Shown piece after piece: positions 7,320 to 15,051 of a stretch of 32,271 nt of DNA. The notes beneath the pieces are model-generated. The model did no database searches. It worked only from the letters and a program-made list of their open reading frames with translations, and was not told where the DNA came from. The stretch is from assembly GCA_022510805.1 (NCBI GenBank), contig JAFLSS010000019.1, positions 1-32,271 on the forward strand. Direction: 5' to 3'. The DNA comes from Akkermansiaceae bacterium. Lineage in GTDB: Bacteria > Verrucomicrobiota > Verrucomicrobiia > Verrucomicrobiales > Akkermansiaceae. The position numbers and the translations under genes are program-made. Positions within the stretch are counted from its first letter, which is position 1, and each line of letters starts with the position of its first letter.

Positions 7320-8402
7320 ATGTCCAGCACATTCGGTTCCCTTTTCAAGATCAGCACTTGGGGTGAGTCTCACGGCGCCGCCGTGGGAGTCACGATCGAC
7401 GGCTGCCCGCCGCGCATCCCGCTCTCTGCGGAAGATATCAACCGCGAGCTCAGCCGCCGCCGCCCGGGGCAAAGCGCCATCGTCACCCCACGCAAGGAGG
7501 CAGATGAGGCAGAGATCCTCAGCGGCGTGCTGGACGGCCTGACGCTCGGCACCCCCATTGCCCTGATGGTGCGCAACCGGGATGCGCGCAGCTCTTCCTA
7601 TGATGAGATGCAGCACACCTACCGCCCCTCGCATGCGGATTTCTGCTACGATGCCAAATACGGCATCCGCGCGTGGGCAGGCGGCGGGCGTGCCAGCGCT
7701 CGTGAGACAATCGGCCGCGTGGCGGCAGGCGCCGTGGCGCAAGCCGTGCTGCAAGCGCTCTGCCCCGGGCTGGAAGTTGTTGCCTGGGTGCAGCAGGTGC
7801 ACCATATCTGCTGCCCGGTACTGCCGGATGATGTGAGCGCAGAGGTGGTAGAGTCCAATATCGTGCGCACGGCAGATGCTGATTCTGCCGCCAAGATGGA
7901 GGCGGCCATACTCGAAGCGCGCGCGCAGGGAGATTCCCTCGGCGGCGTGGTTGGCTGCGTGGTGCGCGGCTGCCCGGTGGGGCTGGGTGATCCCGTTTTT
8001 GACAAGCTGGAGGCCACGCTGGCGCACGCCATGCTCAGCATCCCCGCCTGCAAGGGGTTCGAAGTCGGCAGCGGTTTTTCAGCCACACAATTCACGGGCT
8101 CGCAGCACAATGACCTCTTCTACACGGAGCAAGGCCGCGTGCGCACCCGCACCAACCATTCCGGCGGCATCCAAGGCGGCATTTCCAATGGGGAGCCCAT
8201 CCACCTGCGCCTTGCCTTCAAGCCGACAGCCACGATCCTGCAAAAGCAAAGCACTCTCACCGACACGCTGGAACCCACTGTTCTGCAGGGCAAAGGGCGC
8301 CACGATCCCTGCGTCCTCCCGCGAGCGGTTCCCATCGTGGAAGCGATGTGCCGCCTCGTGCTTGTGGATCACCTGCTGCGGCAGCGTGCCATCGCCCATT
8401 GA
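7320..8402 (+). CDS. aroC: Chorismate synthase AroC
   Basis: AroC converts 5-enolpyruvylshikimate-3-phosphate to chorismate, the last shikimate-pathway step, with reduced FMN as cofactor. The 360-residue length is typical. Visible signatures: [14 protein letters not shown] with catalytic H18, RPSHAD with the second active-site histidine, [10 protein letters not shown], and [23 protein letters not shown] near residue 42 is also conserved. The ATG at 7320 gives the normal N-terminus ([19 protein letters not shown]). No other shikimate gene is nearby. The gene ends before a cluster of hairpins shared with the convergent pseudopilin gene. Confidence 0.97.
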   Translation: MSSTFGSLFKISTWGESHGAAVGVTIDGCPPRIPLSAEDINRELSRRRPGQSAIVTPRKEADEAEILSGVLDGLTLGTPIALMVRNRDARSSSYDEMQHTYRPSHADFCYDAKYGIRAWAGGGRASARETIGRVAAGAVAQAVLQALCPGLEVVAWVQQVHHICCPVLPDDVSAEVVESNIVRTADADSAAKMEAAILEARAQGDSLGGVVGCVVRGCPVGLGDPVFDKLEATLAHAMLSIPACKGFEVGSGFSATQFTGSQHNDLFYTEQGRVRTRTNHSGGIQGGISNGEPIHLRLAFKPTATILQKQSTLTDTLEPTVLQGKGRHDPCVLPRAVPIVEAMCRLVLVDHLLRQRAIAH

Positions 8403-8413
8403 TCCCCCCCCCT

Positions 8414-8438
8414 GCGGAGAGGCCCCCGCTCTCTCCGC
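8414..8438. repeat. Hairpin 1 of the aroC/pseudopilin convergent spacer
   Basis: GCGGAGAG (8414-8421) pairs with CTCTCCGC (8431-8438). No T-run follows on the plus strand, so it is probably an mRNA 3'-end stabiliser or a weak terminator for aroC. Confidence 0.45.
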
Positions 8439-8462
8439 CCTACGCGCAGCCACTTTCGCAAA

Positions 8463-8490
8463 GGCGCCGAGCAGGTTTCTGCCCGGCGCC
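8463..8490. repeat. Hairpin 2 of the aroC/pseudopilin convergent spacer
   Basis: GGCGCCG (8463-8469) pairs with CGGCGCC (8484-8490), with an inner GCAG/CTGC helix across one mismatch. On the minus strand CTTTGC follows, so weak termination there is possible. Confidence 0.45.
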
Positions 8491-8530
8491 TCATCTATTG
8501 CCCCTGCTCTGAGAGCTGAGCACAAAAGAG

Positions 8531-8574
8531 CCGCCCACGCGAGCATGACTTACTGCGTGGGCGGCGGTGTTTTG
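8531..8574. terminator. Bidirectional terminator between aroC and the pseudopilin gene
   Basis: CCGCCCACGC (8531-8540) pairs perfectly with GCGTGGGCGG (8555-8564). On the plus strand CGGTGTTTT follows; on the minus strand CTCTTTTG follows. It serves both convergent genes. Confidence 0.75.
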
Positions 8575-8619
8575 CGCAGGCAGCAACGCGCCTGCGCGGG
8601 TGGGAAAAAGGAGCTCCTA

Positions 8620-9390
8620 TCAGATCTCGGGCGTCAGGATGAGGTAGTTCTGGCTCGTGGCGCGCCCGCCGCGCTTGGTCTCCGGGAAGAGATTATCACC
8701 GGGTTTCAGGACACCGATAGCGTCATCATCATCCGTCGCTATCACTCTGTCCTCATCAAGGTCAGACACAGAACCATCGGTGGACAGCACGAAGACATGC
8801 CCGCGGAACGATTTGCGATCGAAAAGCAGCTTGTCGCCGGAGTAGGGCTTTTTGCTGGGGTAGACAGAGCACATGGCCAGCGGCACATTGGTACCATCCA
8901 CGCTCTTTTTCTCCATCTCGTCATCCCTGCTGCGGAGCATCACGTAGGACATGGCGTTTTCCTGACCCTGCAGAGCACGGCCTCTAGTAATTAACTCATC
9001 GCCCTCCTTCTTCACGTTCAGAGCGCCGGCTTTCACTTTAGCGTAGAACGGCTTCTCAGACTCATTACCTTCCCTGAAGAACAGTTGACGGAAATAGGCG
9101 TTGGAGTTGTTGCCCTTCAACTCGCCGAAGTCCATATCCGGGTTATTCTCCTGCAGCGTCTCAGCCGTGGCATCGCAGGGGTAATCGCTACGATCCATCT
9201 TGAATTGAAGTAGCATCTTACCAATGGAGCTAAGATTTGACTTTGCCAGCTGGCGATCACCATCATTCATGTGATCCAAGATGGGACCATAGCTATACAT
9301 ACCGAGCGTCGCCAAAATAGCGATCACCACCATCAGTTCGATAAGAGTAAAGCCACTTTTGCGGTTTTTCCGATTGATCAACGTTTTCAT
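8620..9390 (-). CDS. Type IV pilin-like / pseudopilin protein with prepilin signal
   Basis: 256 residues. The N-terminus carries a class III prepilin signal: a basic leader (MKTLINRKNRKSG), then FTLIELMVVIAILATLG, with cleavage expected at G|F and the conserved Glu at +5. The first 35 residues of the longer open frame are rejected because they contain the promoter. After the hydrophobic helix the soluble domain is charged, with several Asp-rich stretches (DLDEDRVIATDDDD). Such proteins are assembled by type IV pilus or type II secretion machinery, yet no prepilin peptidase, ATPase or secretin is in the window. It is an orphan pseudopilin, a situation I associate with Verrucomicrobiota and Planctomycetes genomes. 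Confidence 0.85.
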   Translation of the reverse strand: MKTLINRKNRKSGFTLIELMVVIAILATLGMYSYGPILDHMNDGDRQLAKSNLSSIGKMLLQFKMDRSDYPCDATAETLQENNPDMDFGELKGNNSNAYFRQLFFREGNESEKPFYAKVKAGALNVKKEGDELITRGRALQGQENAMSYVMLRSRDDEMEKKSVDGTNVPLAMCSVYPSKKPYSGDKLLFDRKSFRGHVFVLSTDGSVSDLDEDRVIATDDDDAIGVLKPGDNLFPETKRGGRATSQNYLILTPEI

Positions 9391-9413
9391 AGAATTTGTT
9401 TGAGCTACTCGTC

Positions 9414-9442
9414 CATATAGCATATTTAACGGCCTCTTGCAA
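9414..9442 (-). promoter_or_regulatory. Pseudopilin gene promoter
   Basis: On the minus strand: TTGCAA (9437-9442), 17-base spacer, TATATG (9414-9419). It leaves a leader of about 16 bases before the ATG at 9390, with no Shine-Dalgarno motif. Confidence 0.6.
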
Positions 9443-9494
9443 GACAGAAATTGATCACTTGCTGCAAAAAAATAACCCCGATTCCACAAGAGCA

Positions 9495-10622
9495 CTAAGA
9501 GCGAGCCAGATAGGCGCAGATTCCTTTTTCATACAATTCCGGCTCCAGGAGGAAAGAGTCATGCCCCTTGTGCGAGTGGATGCAGGTATACTCTGCTTGG
9601 ACACCATTTTTGACGAGGCGTCGGTGGAAGTGTGATATACCGCGCGGGGTGAAGCAGCAATCCGTGTCAATGGAGAAGAGGGCAAAGGGGATGCGGTGGG
9701 CCGCATAGTGCGCAAAGACGGCGTCCAAGCTGGCGGCGCCGGCCAGCGCAGGCAGGTCAAACCCGGCCCACATGTTGACGATGCGGATGTAGGCATTGGC
9801 GTCAAAACGCTTGGCAAACTTGGTGCCCTGGTGCAGCATGTAGCTCTCGGTATTGCGGGTCGGCGCATACCACTCCAGCATGCCGCGGCGGTCTGTGAGC
9901 CCGCGGCGGGCGCGCTTTTCGAGGCCGCGCTGGTAGACAAAGAGCTTGTGGCAGATGATGCGCGCCAGCGCCAGGCCCCGCGCGGGGGGATCTGCCAGCG
10001 GGTAGCGGCCGGCGCGGTATTTGGCATCCAGCTCGATGGCCAGGATTTGCTCAAACACGGAGAGTTTGTGCTCTATGGGCGGGGCGCAGGAGGCGCCGAT
10101 GATGATGACGCTGCGCACGCGCTCCGGGTACAGCGCTGTGGTGGCCAGGGAGAGCATGCCGCCCACGCTGGGGCCCACGATGCTGAAGCGCTCTATGCCC
10201 AGCGCCTCCAGCAGGCGGACTTGCGCGCGCGCTTGATCATTGGCCGTGACCAGCGGGAAGCGGCTTCCCCAGGGCTCACCATCCGGCGCCGGGCTGGCAG
10301 GGCCGGTGGAGCCATAACAGCTTCCCAAGTAGTTCGCGCAGACAATGAAGTATTTATCTGTGTCCAGCGGCTTACCCGGGCCGATCATGCGGTCCCACCA
10401 CCCATCGTAATTTTCCGGCTGCCAGAAACTGCCGGCGGCGGGCAGGGATTCGTTGCGCCCGTGCGCGTGGTGGCTGCCGGTGAGGGCGTGAAACAGCAGC
10501 ACGGCATTCCCCGCGTCCGGTGCAAGAGTGCCGTAGGTCTCATACGCCAGCACCACGTCGGGCAGCGTCTCGCCGCTGTCAAATTGAAAGTCACCAAGCT
10601 CAAAGATGCGAGTCTGTACCAT
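9495..10622 (-). CDS. metX: Homoserine O-acyltransferase, MetX type
   Basis: A 375-residue alpha/beta-hydrolase that activates homoserine with an acyl group (acetyl by default in MetX) for methionine synthesis. The nucleophile elbow is GPSVGGM (S152). The remaining triad residues are D321 in SIDTDCCFTP and H354 in HKGHDSFLL. FHALTGSHHAHG, NYDGWWDRMIGPGKPLDT and NYLGSCYGSTGP are the usual family blocks. The in-frame extension to 10676 overlaps the rpmJ terminator, so the ATG at 10622 (MVQTRIFELG) is chosen. Acetyl versus succinyl specificity cannot be read reliably. I see no clear promoter; transcription might come through the rpmJ terminator or from a weak box near 10645. Confidence 0.9.
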   Translation of the reverse strand: MVQTRIFELGDFQFDSGETLPDVVLAYETYGTLAPDAGNAVLLFHALTGSHHAHGRNESLPAAGSFWQPENYDGWWDRMIGPGKPLDTDKYFIVCANYLGSCYGSTGPASPAPDGEPWGSRFPLVTANDQARAQVRLLEALGIERFSIVGPSVGGMLSLATTALYPERVRSVIIIGASCAPPIEHKLSVFEQILAIELDAKYRAGRYPLADPPARGLALARIICHKLFVYQRGLEKRARRGLTDRRGMLEWYAPTRNTESYMLHQGTKFAKRFDANAYIRIVNMWAGFDLPALAGAASLDAVFAHYAAHRIPFALFSIDTDCCFTPRGISHFHRRLVKNGVQAEYTCIHSHKGHDSFLLEPELYEKGICAYLARS

Positions 10623-10654
10623 GAGCGCGCAAACGGGAGGAGAAATGAATAAAC

Positions 10655-10680
10655 GCAAAAAGGCCGGTGGATACACCGAC
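10655..10680 (-). terminator. Terminator downstream of rpmJ
   Basis: On the minus strand GTCGGTG pairs with CACCGGC around a TATC loop (10663-10680, one G-U pair). CTTTTTGCG follows. It lies between rpmJ and metX. Confidence 0.6.
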
Positions 10681-10716
10681 CCCTTTACATAGGCTGTGCG
10701 CCGGGCGCAAGCAGCT

Positions 10717-10881
10717 TTACTTCACGCCTTTTTTGCTGAGACGCGTGCCGGCGGTAGCGCCCTGACGGGCCTTAAACTTGGGGTTGCTCTTGCAGATCAC
10801 ATAGAGCGTACCCTTGCGCTTCACGATCTGACAATCAGCATGACGGCGCTTCATGGAAGCAAGTGAGGAAAGGACTTTCAT
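10717..10881 (-). CDS. rpmJ: Ribosomal protein bL36, C-minus (YkgO-like) form
   Basis: A 54-residue gene, easily missed for its size. The sequence [20 protein letters not shown] continues with [21 protein letters not shown]. That is nearly the E. coli YkgO pattern, the L36 paralogue lacking the complete zinc ribbon: only C17 and C30 are present and the CxxC pair and histidine are missing. A 14-residue C-terminal tail (about 41-54) follows the usual end and is not in E. coli YkgO. L36 binds 23S rRNA in the large subunit. In other bacteria C-minus L36 genes are often induced by zinc shortage; whether this is the only copy here cannot be seen. It has its own promoter and terminator. Confidence 0.95.
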   Translation of the reverse strand: MKVLSSLASMKRRHADCQIVKRKGTLYVICKSNPKFKARQGATAGTRLSKKGVK

Positions 10882-10940
10882 ATTCTCTATTCGTTTGTTT
10901 TGATTTTACTGCCCGCCGGGCCTCTTACATTGGAGCGCGT

Positions 10941-10968
10941 ATTTTAACTCTATTCGGCGTTTTGTAAA
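10941..10968 (-). promoter_or_regulatory. rpmJ promoter
   Basis: On the minus strand: TTTACA (10963-10968), 16-base spacer, TAAAAT (10941-10946). It leaves a leader of about 52 bases that contains a GCCCGGCGGGC self-complementary string, which might fold before the start codon. Confidence 0.55.
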
Positions 10969-10983
10969 GACAAATTTTTGTCT
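10968..10983. repeat. Short inverted repeat upstream of rpmJ, candidate operator
   Basis: AGACAAA (10968-10974) and TTTGTCT (10977-10983) with a 2-base spacer, touching the upstream edge of the rpmJ -35 box. A dimeric regulator could bind here. It does not match the Zur consensus I know, so no regulator is named. Confidence 0.3.
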
Positions 10984-11041
10984 ACGCCTCATTTTTCTTT
11001 ACATTTTTCGTTTTTGCAGCTATTGCAGCCGTATTTTAGGC

Positions 11042-11070
11042 TTGCCGCGCCGAGGGGGTGCTGCTAGAGT
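11042..11070 (+). promoter_or_regulatory. Promoter of the unknown membrane protein, leaderless geometry
   Basis: TTGCCG (11042-11047), 17-base spacer, TAGAGT (11065-11070). The ATG at 11077 follows after six bases. Confidence 0.55.
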
Positions 11071-11076
11071 CGTAGC

Positions 11077-11892
11077 ATGTCAATCAGGGAATGCTCATTC
11101 CGAGTCGTGATGGTGCTGATGTGGTGCTTCTTTGCGTTTGTGATGGCGACCGGGGCCATGCAGGCGGCGAAATACGCCTCCCTTTCTTTTCATTATTACT
11201 ACGGGCAGAACCTGCTGATGGAGCCGATGGTGATGCAGGACCAGCTCTCCTTTCTCTCCCCGGAGCATGAGGGGAAGCTGGTGTGTGTGCACGGGCTTGC
11301 CTTCCCTCAGCCCCGGCAGGATGATGCCTCCCGCCTCAGCAGCGCCGGCATTGTGGTCGAGCAGCGCGCCCAGGGGCAGCCGGCCTCCCGCATCCTTGTG
11401 ACCCGCAGCGCCGCCGGCATCCGGCATCCCTACATAGGGCGGCAGCAGGGGCAAGTCCTCATTGCCGCCGAGGAAGAGCTATGGCGCTCACAATTCCAAG
11501 AGAGGCATGCCGCGCTATCGCTTTCCAAGGCTTTGCTCAACTGCGCGTTTTTCCTCGCAGCCGCCTGGGCGGCGGTCATGGTGGCGCTCTTCTGCCTGGG
11601 CAAGGCCGGCGGCAGGGCGCTGCGGCTGCCGGTGCTGAGCCGCGGCGCCGCGCTGCTGACAGCCCTGGTGCTGCTGTGGTATGCGCGCGAGCACACTGCG
11701 GCCGGGGTGCTGATGCGCAACCCCATATTTGATCGGCCGCGGGGGCGCACCATTCACCCGTTTGAAAGCGGGCATTTTGACCCGGAGCTCCTGAGCACGG
11801 TGCAGAGCGGGCTGCTCATCGCGATGCTCCTGCTGCTCCTCCTGCCGCTGCTTCTGCTGCTGTGGCGCAAGATGCGCACAAAAAAGAGCTGA
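11077..11892 (+). CDS. Membrane protein, unknown function (four predicted helices)
   Basis: 271 residues, not recognised. One transmembrane helix is near the N-terminus (about 8-28). A soluble region of roughly 115 residues follows, then three more helices (about 147-172, 187-203, 243-262), the last almost pure leucine. The tail ends in basic residues (RKMRTKKS), suggesting a cytoplasmic C-terminus. Near the start of the soluble part, the string SPEHEGKLVCVHG faintly recalls the entry of TMEM43-like domains (x-EGKLVxVxG). The resemblance is too short to name the protein. The ATG at 11077 coincides with the expected transcription start. The promoter of the Xaa-Pro aminopeptidase gene begins 17 bases after the stop. 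Confidence 0.75.
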   Translation: MSIRECSFRVVMVLMWCFFAFVMATGAMQAAKYASLSFHYYYGQNLLMEPMVMQDQLSFLSPEHEGKLVCVHGLAFPQPRQDDASRLSSAGIVVEQRAQGQPASRILVTRSAAGIRHPYIGRQQGQVLIAAEEELWRSQFQERHAALSLSKALLNCAFFLAAAWAAVMVALFCLGKAGGRALRLPVLSRGAALLTALVLLWYAREHTAAGVLMRNPIFDRPRGRTIHPFESGHFDPELLSTVQSGLLIAMLLLLLLPLLLLLWRKMRTKKS

Positions 11893-11909
11893 GGGAGCGC
11901 ATATTCGGG

Positions 11910-11938
11910 TTGCGCGGCGGGGTGGATAGGCGTATACT
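11910..11938 (+). promoter_or_regulatory. Promoter of the Xaa-Pro aminopeptidase gene
   Basis: TTGCGC (11910-11915), 17-base spacer, TATACT (11933-11938). Transcription should begin near 11945. That is past the in-frame GTG at 11941, so the ATG at 11968 is the likely start. Confidence 0.6.
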
Positions 11939-11967
11939 CTGTGCGACTCATTCCCCTTTATCAGCTC

Positions 11968-13272
11968 ATGCATACCCTCCGCTACACCCCGCTCCCCGCT
12001 TCGTTCTATACCCGCATGCGCGACCGCCTCGCCGCCCGGCTTCCCGAGGGCAGCTTGGTCATTGTGCATGCGAATGATGTGTACCCCACCAATGCGGACG
12101 GCACCCTCCCGCACCACCAGAATGCCAATTTGTTCTACCTCACCGGCATTGACCAGGAGGAGAGTGTGCTGCTGATGCGCATCGGCAAGAACGGCGCGCA
12201 TGAGGACACCCTCTTGCTGCGCGAGACGAATGAGCGCATCGTCATCTGGGAGGGCGCGCGGCTCAGCCAAGAAGCCGGCACGCAGCTCTCCGGCATTGCA
12301 GATGTGCGCTGGGAATCCGCATACAACGCCCTGCTGGCCGAGTGGGTGCCGGCGGCGACCAGTGTATGGCTGGAGCGCGATAACCACCCGCGCCGCAACA
12401 CGTATGTGCAGACGCGCAATGAGCGCTACGCCGCCGCGCTGCAAGCCTCATACCCCGATGCCAAGCTGGAGAGCCTCTACCCCCTGCTCGCAGAAATGCG
12501 CCTCGTCAAAGAGCCTGAGGAGCTCCACCAGCTGCGCGAGGCCTGCCGCATCACCGGCGAGGGCTTCCGCGCCATCCTGCCCGGCATCCGCCCCGGCATG
12601 GGGGAGTGGGAGATCGAAGCGCTGCTCTCCTGTGAGTACACCCGCCGCCGCTCGCGCAAGTTCTCATTCCTGCCCATCATCGCCTCCGGCAAGGACACTT
12701 GTGTGCTGCACTACATCAGCAACCACAAGACCTGCGCGGAGGGGGATCTCATTCTCTTTGACATCGGCGCCGAATACGGCGGCTACGCCGGGGATATGAG
12801 CCGCACGGTGCCGGCTAGTGGCCGCTTCTCCCCCCGCCAGCGCGCGGTGTATGAAGCCGTGCTGGCGGTGCACCGCTACGCAGCCCAGATCATGCGCCCC
12901 GGCGTGCGCAAGTCAGAGTATGAGCGCCTCATCCGCATCCGCATGGCGCAGGAGCTCGTGAAGCTCGGCCTGCTGACCCAGGCTGAGGTGGATGCGCAGA
13001 AAGATGACCCCACCTGCGTGCGCCGCTATTACATGCACAGCACGTCCCACCCCCTCGGGCTGGATGTGCACGATGTCGGCCCCGCGGACCCGCTCTTTGC
13101 GGAGAATCAGGTCTGGACCATCGAGCCCGGCATCTACATCGCTGAGGAGGGGATCGGCATCCGCATCGAGACCGATGTGGTCATCCACGCAGATGGTGTG
13201 GAGGACCTGATCCCCCAAGCGCCGCTGGAGGTGGCAGACATCGAGGCTGCCATGGCCGCCGCCCGCAACTGA
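11968..13272 (+). CDS. pepP: Xaa-Pro aminopeptidase (M24B family)
   Basis: A 434-residue dimetal aminopeptidase that removes N-terminal residues preceding proline. Domain order is as in PepP: an N-terminal creatinase-like domain (NANLFYLTGIDQEESVLLM, about residues 52-70), then the pita-bread catalytic domain. The metal ligands are all visible: the two aspartates in FDIGAEYGGYAGDMSRT, the histidine in HSTSHPLGLDVHD, and glutamates in IEPGIYI and IRIETDVVI. Length and motif spacing are normal. The in-frame GTG at 11941 is nearer the -10 box than transcription can start, so ATG 11968 is used; the leader is about 23 bases with no Shine-Dalgarno motif. The gene is monocistronic and ends at a strong terminator. 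Confidence 0.93.
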   Translation: MHTLRYTPLPASFYTRMRDRLAARLPEGSLVIVHANDVYPTNADGTLPHHQNANLFYLTGIDQEESVLLMRIGKNGAHEDTLLLRETNERIVIWEGARLSQEAGTQLSGIADVRWESAYNALLAEWVPAATSVWLERDNHPRRNTYVQTRNERYAAALQASYPDAKLESLYPLLAEMRLVKEPEELHQLREACRITGEGFRAILPGIRPGMGEWEIEALLSCEYTRRRSRKFSFLPIIASGKDTCVLHYISNHKTCAEGDLILFDIGAEYGGYAGDMSRTVPASGRFSPRQRAVYEAVLAVHRYAAQIMRPGVRKSEYERLIRIRMAQELVKLGLLTQAEVDAQKDDPTCVRRYYMHSTSHPLGLDVHDVGPADPLFAENQVWTIEPGIYIAEEGIGIRIETDVVIHADGVEDLIPQAPLEVADIEAAMAAARN

Positions 13273-13288
13273 GGCGCCCCGCCGCTGC

Positions 13289-13328
13289 AGCCCCCCCTGC
13301 TCTTTTCCCCGGCAGGGGGGCTTCATTT
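13289..13328 (+). terminator. Terminator after the Xaa-Pro aminopeptidase gene
   Basis: AGCCCCCC...TGC (13289-13300) pairs with GCAGGGGGGCT (13312-13322) around an 11-base loop. TCATTTTC follows. Confidence 0.75.
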
Positions 13329-13364
13329 TCTGAGAGGAAGATTGTATCTTGACGGCAAAAAAGC

Positions 13365-13392
13365 GTGACTTCCCCCGCGCATGTGGTAGAAT
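13365..13392 (+). promoter_or_regulatory. dapA promoter, near-leaderless geometry
   Basis: A clear TAGAAT (13387-13392) with a weaker GTGACT (13365-13370) 16 bases upstream. The ATG of dapA at 13403 follows after ten bases, so the leader is only about 3-4 bases. It probably drives dapA-dapB-folK-panB. Confidence 0.5.
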
Positions 13393-13402
13393 ACCCCCGG
13401 AT

Positions 13403-14287
13403 ATGAAATATCGAGGTCTATACACAGCCATTGTTACCCCTTTCAAGGATGGGCAGGTCGATGTGGAAGCATATCGCGCGCTCATTGAAGCCCAGATCGC
13501 AGGCGGCGTGGACGGCATCGTGCCCGTGGGCACGACGGGTGAATCACCCACCCTCTCGCATGCGGAGCACATGGAAGTCATCCGCCTGGCCATTGAATAC
13601 GCCGCCGGGCGCTGCCAAGTGATTGCCGGCACGGGATCCAACTCCACGACAGAGGCCATCGCCATGACTCAAGAGGCGGCGGCCATGGGCGCTGATGGAA
13701 CCCTGCAGGTGTGCCCCTACTACAACAAGCCCAGCCAAGAAGGCCTCTACCGGCACTTCAAAGCCATCGCCTCCTGCAGCTCCCTGCCCGTGCTGCTCTA
13801 CAGCATCCCCGGCCGCAGCGGCATTGAAATTGCCGTGGACACCGTGGTGCGGCTCGCGGCGGACTGCCCCACCATCACCGCCATCAAAGAAGCGGGCGGC
13901 AGCGTGGAGCGCGTGAACCAGCTCGCCCAAGCCCTGCCGGAGGACTTCGCCATCCTCTCCGGGGATGATGGTCTCACCGTGCCCTTCATCTCCTGCGGCG
14001 CCACCGGCCTGGTATCCGTCACCTCCAATGTGGCGCCGGCGCAGATGCGCGAACTCGTGGACGCCGCGCTCTCCGGCGATGGCCACCGCGCCACCGCGCT
14101 GCAAAAGAAATACTACCCGCTGATGAAAGGCCTCATGAGCTTGGATGTCAACCCCGTGCCCATCAAAGCCGCCCTCGCGCTGCGCGGAGACATCAGCTGG
14201 GAGCTGCGCCTGCCCCTCGCCCCCCTCGCTGAGGAGAAGCGCGCCAAGCTGGCCGAGCTCCTGCGCCAATTCGGCCTCCTTTCCTAA
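13403..14287 (+). CDS. dapA: 4-hydroxy-tetrahydrodipicolinate synthase DapA
   Basis: DapA condenses pyruvate with aspartate semialdehyde, the first committed step toward diaminopimelate and lysine. The protein is 294 residues, the normal length. The Schiff-base lysine is K162 in ITAIKEAGG. The proton-relay tyrosine is Y133 in LLYSIPGRSG, and the T44-T45 pair lies in PVGTTGESPTLS. QVCPYYNKPSQEGLYRHF is the other family block. The upstream in-frame start at 13349 precedes the promoter; ATG 13403 gives the usual MKYRGLYTAIVTPF. It is first in a run with dapB, 26 bases downstream. Confidence 0.96.
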   Translation: MKYRGLYTAIVTPFKDGQVDVEAYRALIEAQIAGGVDGIVPVGTTGESPTLSHAEHMEVIRLAIEYAAGRCQVIAGTGSNSTTEAIAMTQEAAAMGADGTLQVCPYYNKPSQEGLYRHFKAIASCSSLPVLLYSIPGRSGIEIAVDTVVRLAADCPTITAIKEAGGSVERVNQLAQALPEDFAILSGDDGLTVPFISCGATGLVSVTSNVAPAQMRELVDAALSGDGHRATALQKKYYPLMKGLMSLDVNPVPIKAALALRGDISWELRLPLAPLAEEKRAKLAELLRQFGLLS

Positions 14288-14313
14288 CCACCACACACCC
14301 GACTCCTATCCAC

Positions 14314-15051
14314 ATGGCTATGAATATTCTCGTCACCGGCATCTCCGGCCGCATGGGACAAGCCGTCAAGCAGGCCGTCGAGCTCAACCCCGACACCCAA
14401 GTGAGCGCCACCCATGATGTCGGGCAAGACATCGACGCCGCGCTGGCCGCCGCCGATACCGCCATCGACTTCTCCTTCCACGGCTTCACGCCGGAGCTGC
14501 TGCGCGCCGCTGTCGCCCAGCGCAAGCCGCTCGTCATCGGCACCACCGGCCACACAGACGAAGAGAAAGCCGCCATCGTCGAAGCCTCGCAGAGCATCCC
14601 CATCGTCTTTGCCTCCAACTACTCCGTGGGAGTCAACACCCTCTTCTGGCTCACCCGCAAAGCCACGCGCATCCTGCAGGGCTACGATATCGAAATCATC
14701 GAAATGCACCACCACCACAAGCTGGATGCCCCCAGCGGCACCGCCCGCACGCTGGCTGAAATTGCCTGTGAAGAGACGGGGCTGGACCCCAAGCAGGACG
14801 TGATGCACGGCCGAGAGGGGCTGGTGGGCGCCCGCCCGCAGCGGCAGATCGGCATGCACTCCCTGCGCGGCGGCGATGTAGTAGGCGACCACACCGTCAT
14901 CTACGCCACGGAGGGCGAGCGCGTGGAACTCACGCACAAGGCCTCAAACCGCATGACCTTTGCAGGCGGCGCCGTGCGCGCGGCGCTCTGGCTGGCACAG
15001 CAGCCTGCCGGGCTCTACAACATGCAAGATGTGCTCGGCTTCACAGACTAA
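14314..15051 (+). CDS. dapB: 4-hydroxy-tetrahydrodipicolinate reductase DapB
   Basis: DapB reduces the DapA product with NAD(P)H to tetrahydrodipicolinate. 245 residues. The nucleotide-binding loop is GISGRMG (9-15). IGTTGHT is at 76-81 and the catalytic block EMHHHHKLDAPSGTA is at 130-144, with the histidine and lysine pair at H132 and K136. SLRGGDVVGDHTV and the GERVELTHKASNR region follow in the usual order. A second ATG at 14320 (MNILVTG) is an equally plausible start. There is no Shine-Dalgarno sequence, so coupling to dapA upstream is likely. Confidence 0.95.
   Translation: MAMNILVTGISGRMGQAVKQAVELNPDTQVSATHDVGQDIDAALAAADTAIDFSFHGFTPELLRAAVAQRKPLVIGTTGHTDEEKAAIVEASQSIPIVFASNYSVGVNTLFWLTRKATRILQGYDIEIIEMHHHHKLDAPSGTARTLAEIACEETGLDPKQDVMHGREGLVGARPQRQIGMHSLRGGDVVGDHTVIYATEGERVELTHKASNRMTFAGGAVRAALWLAQQPAGLYNMQDVLGFTD

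Noticed and set aside
10963..10983. Zur box in front of rpmJ
   Set aside because: The inverted repeat AGACAAA/TTTGTCT does not match the Zur operator pattern I know, so only an unnamed operator is reported.
11941..11967. GTG start for the Xaa-Pro aminopeptidase
   Set aside because: It lies only 2 bases after the -10 box, before transcription could begin; ATG 11968 is in frame and fits homologues.
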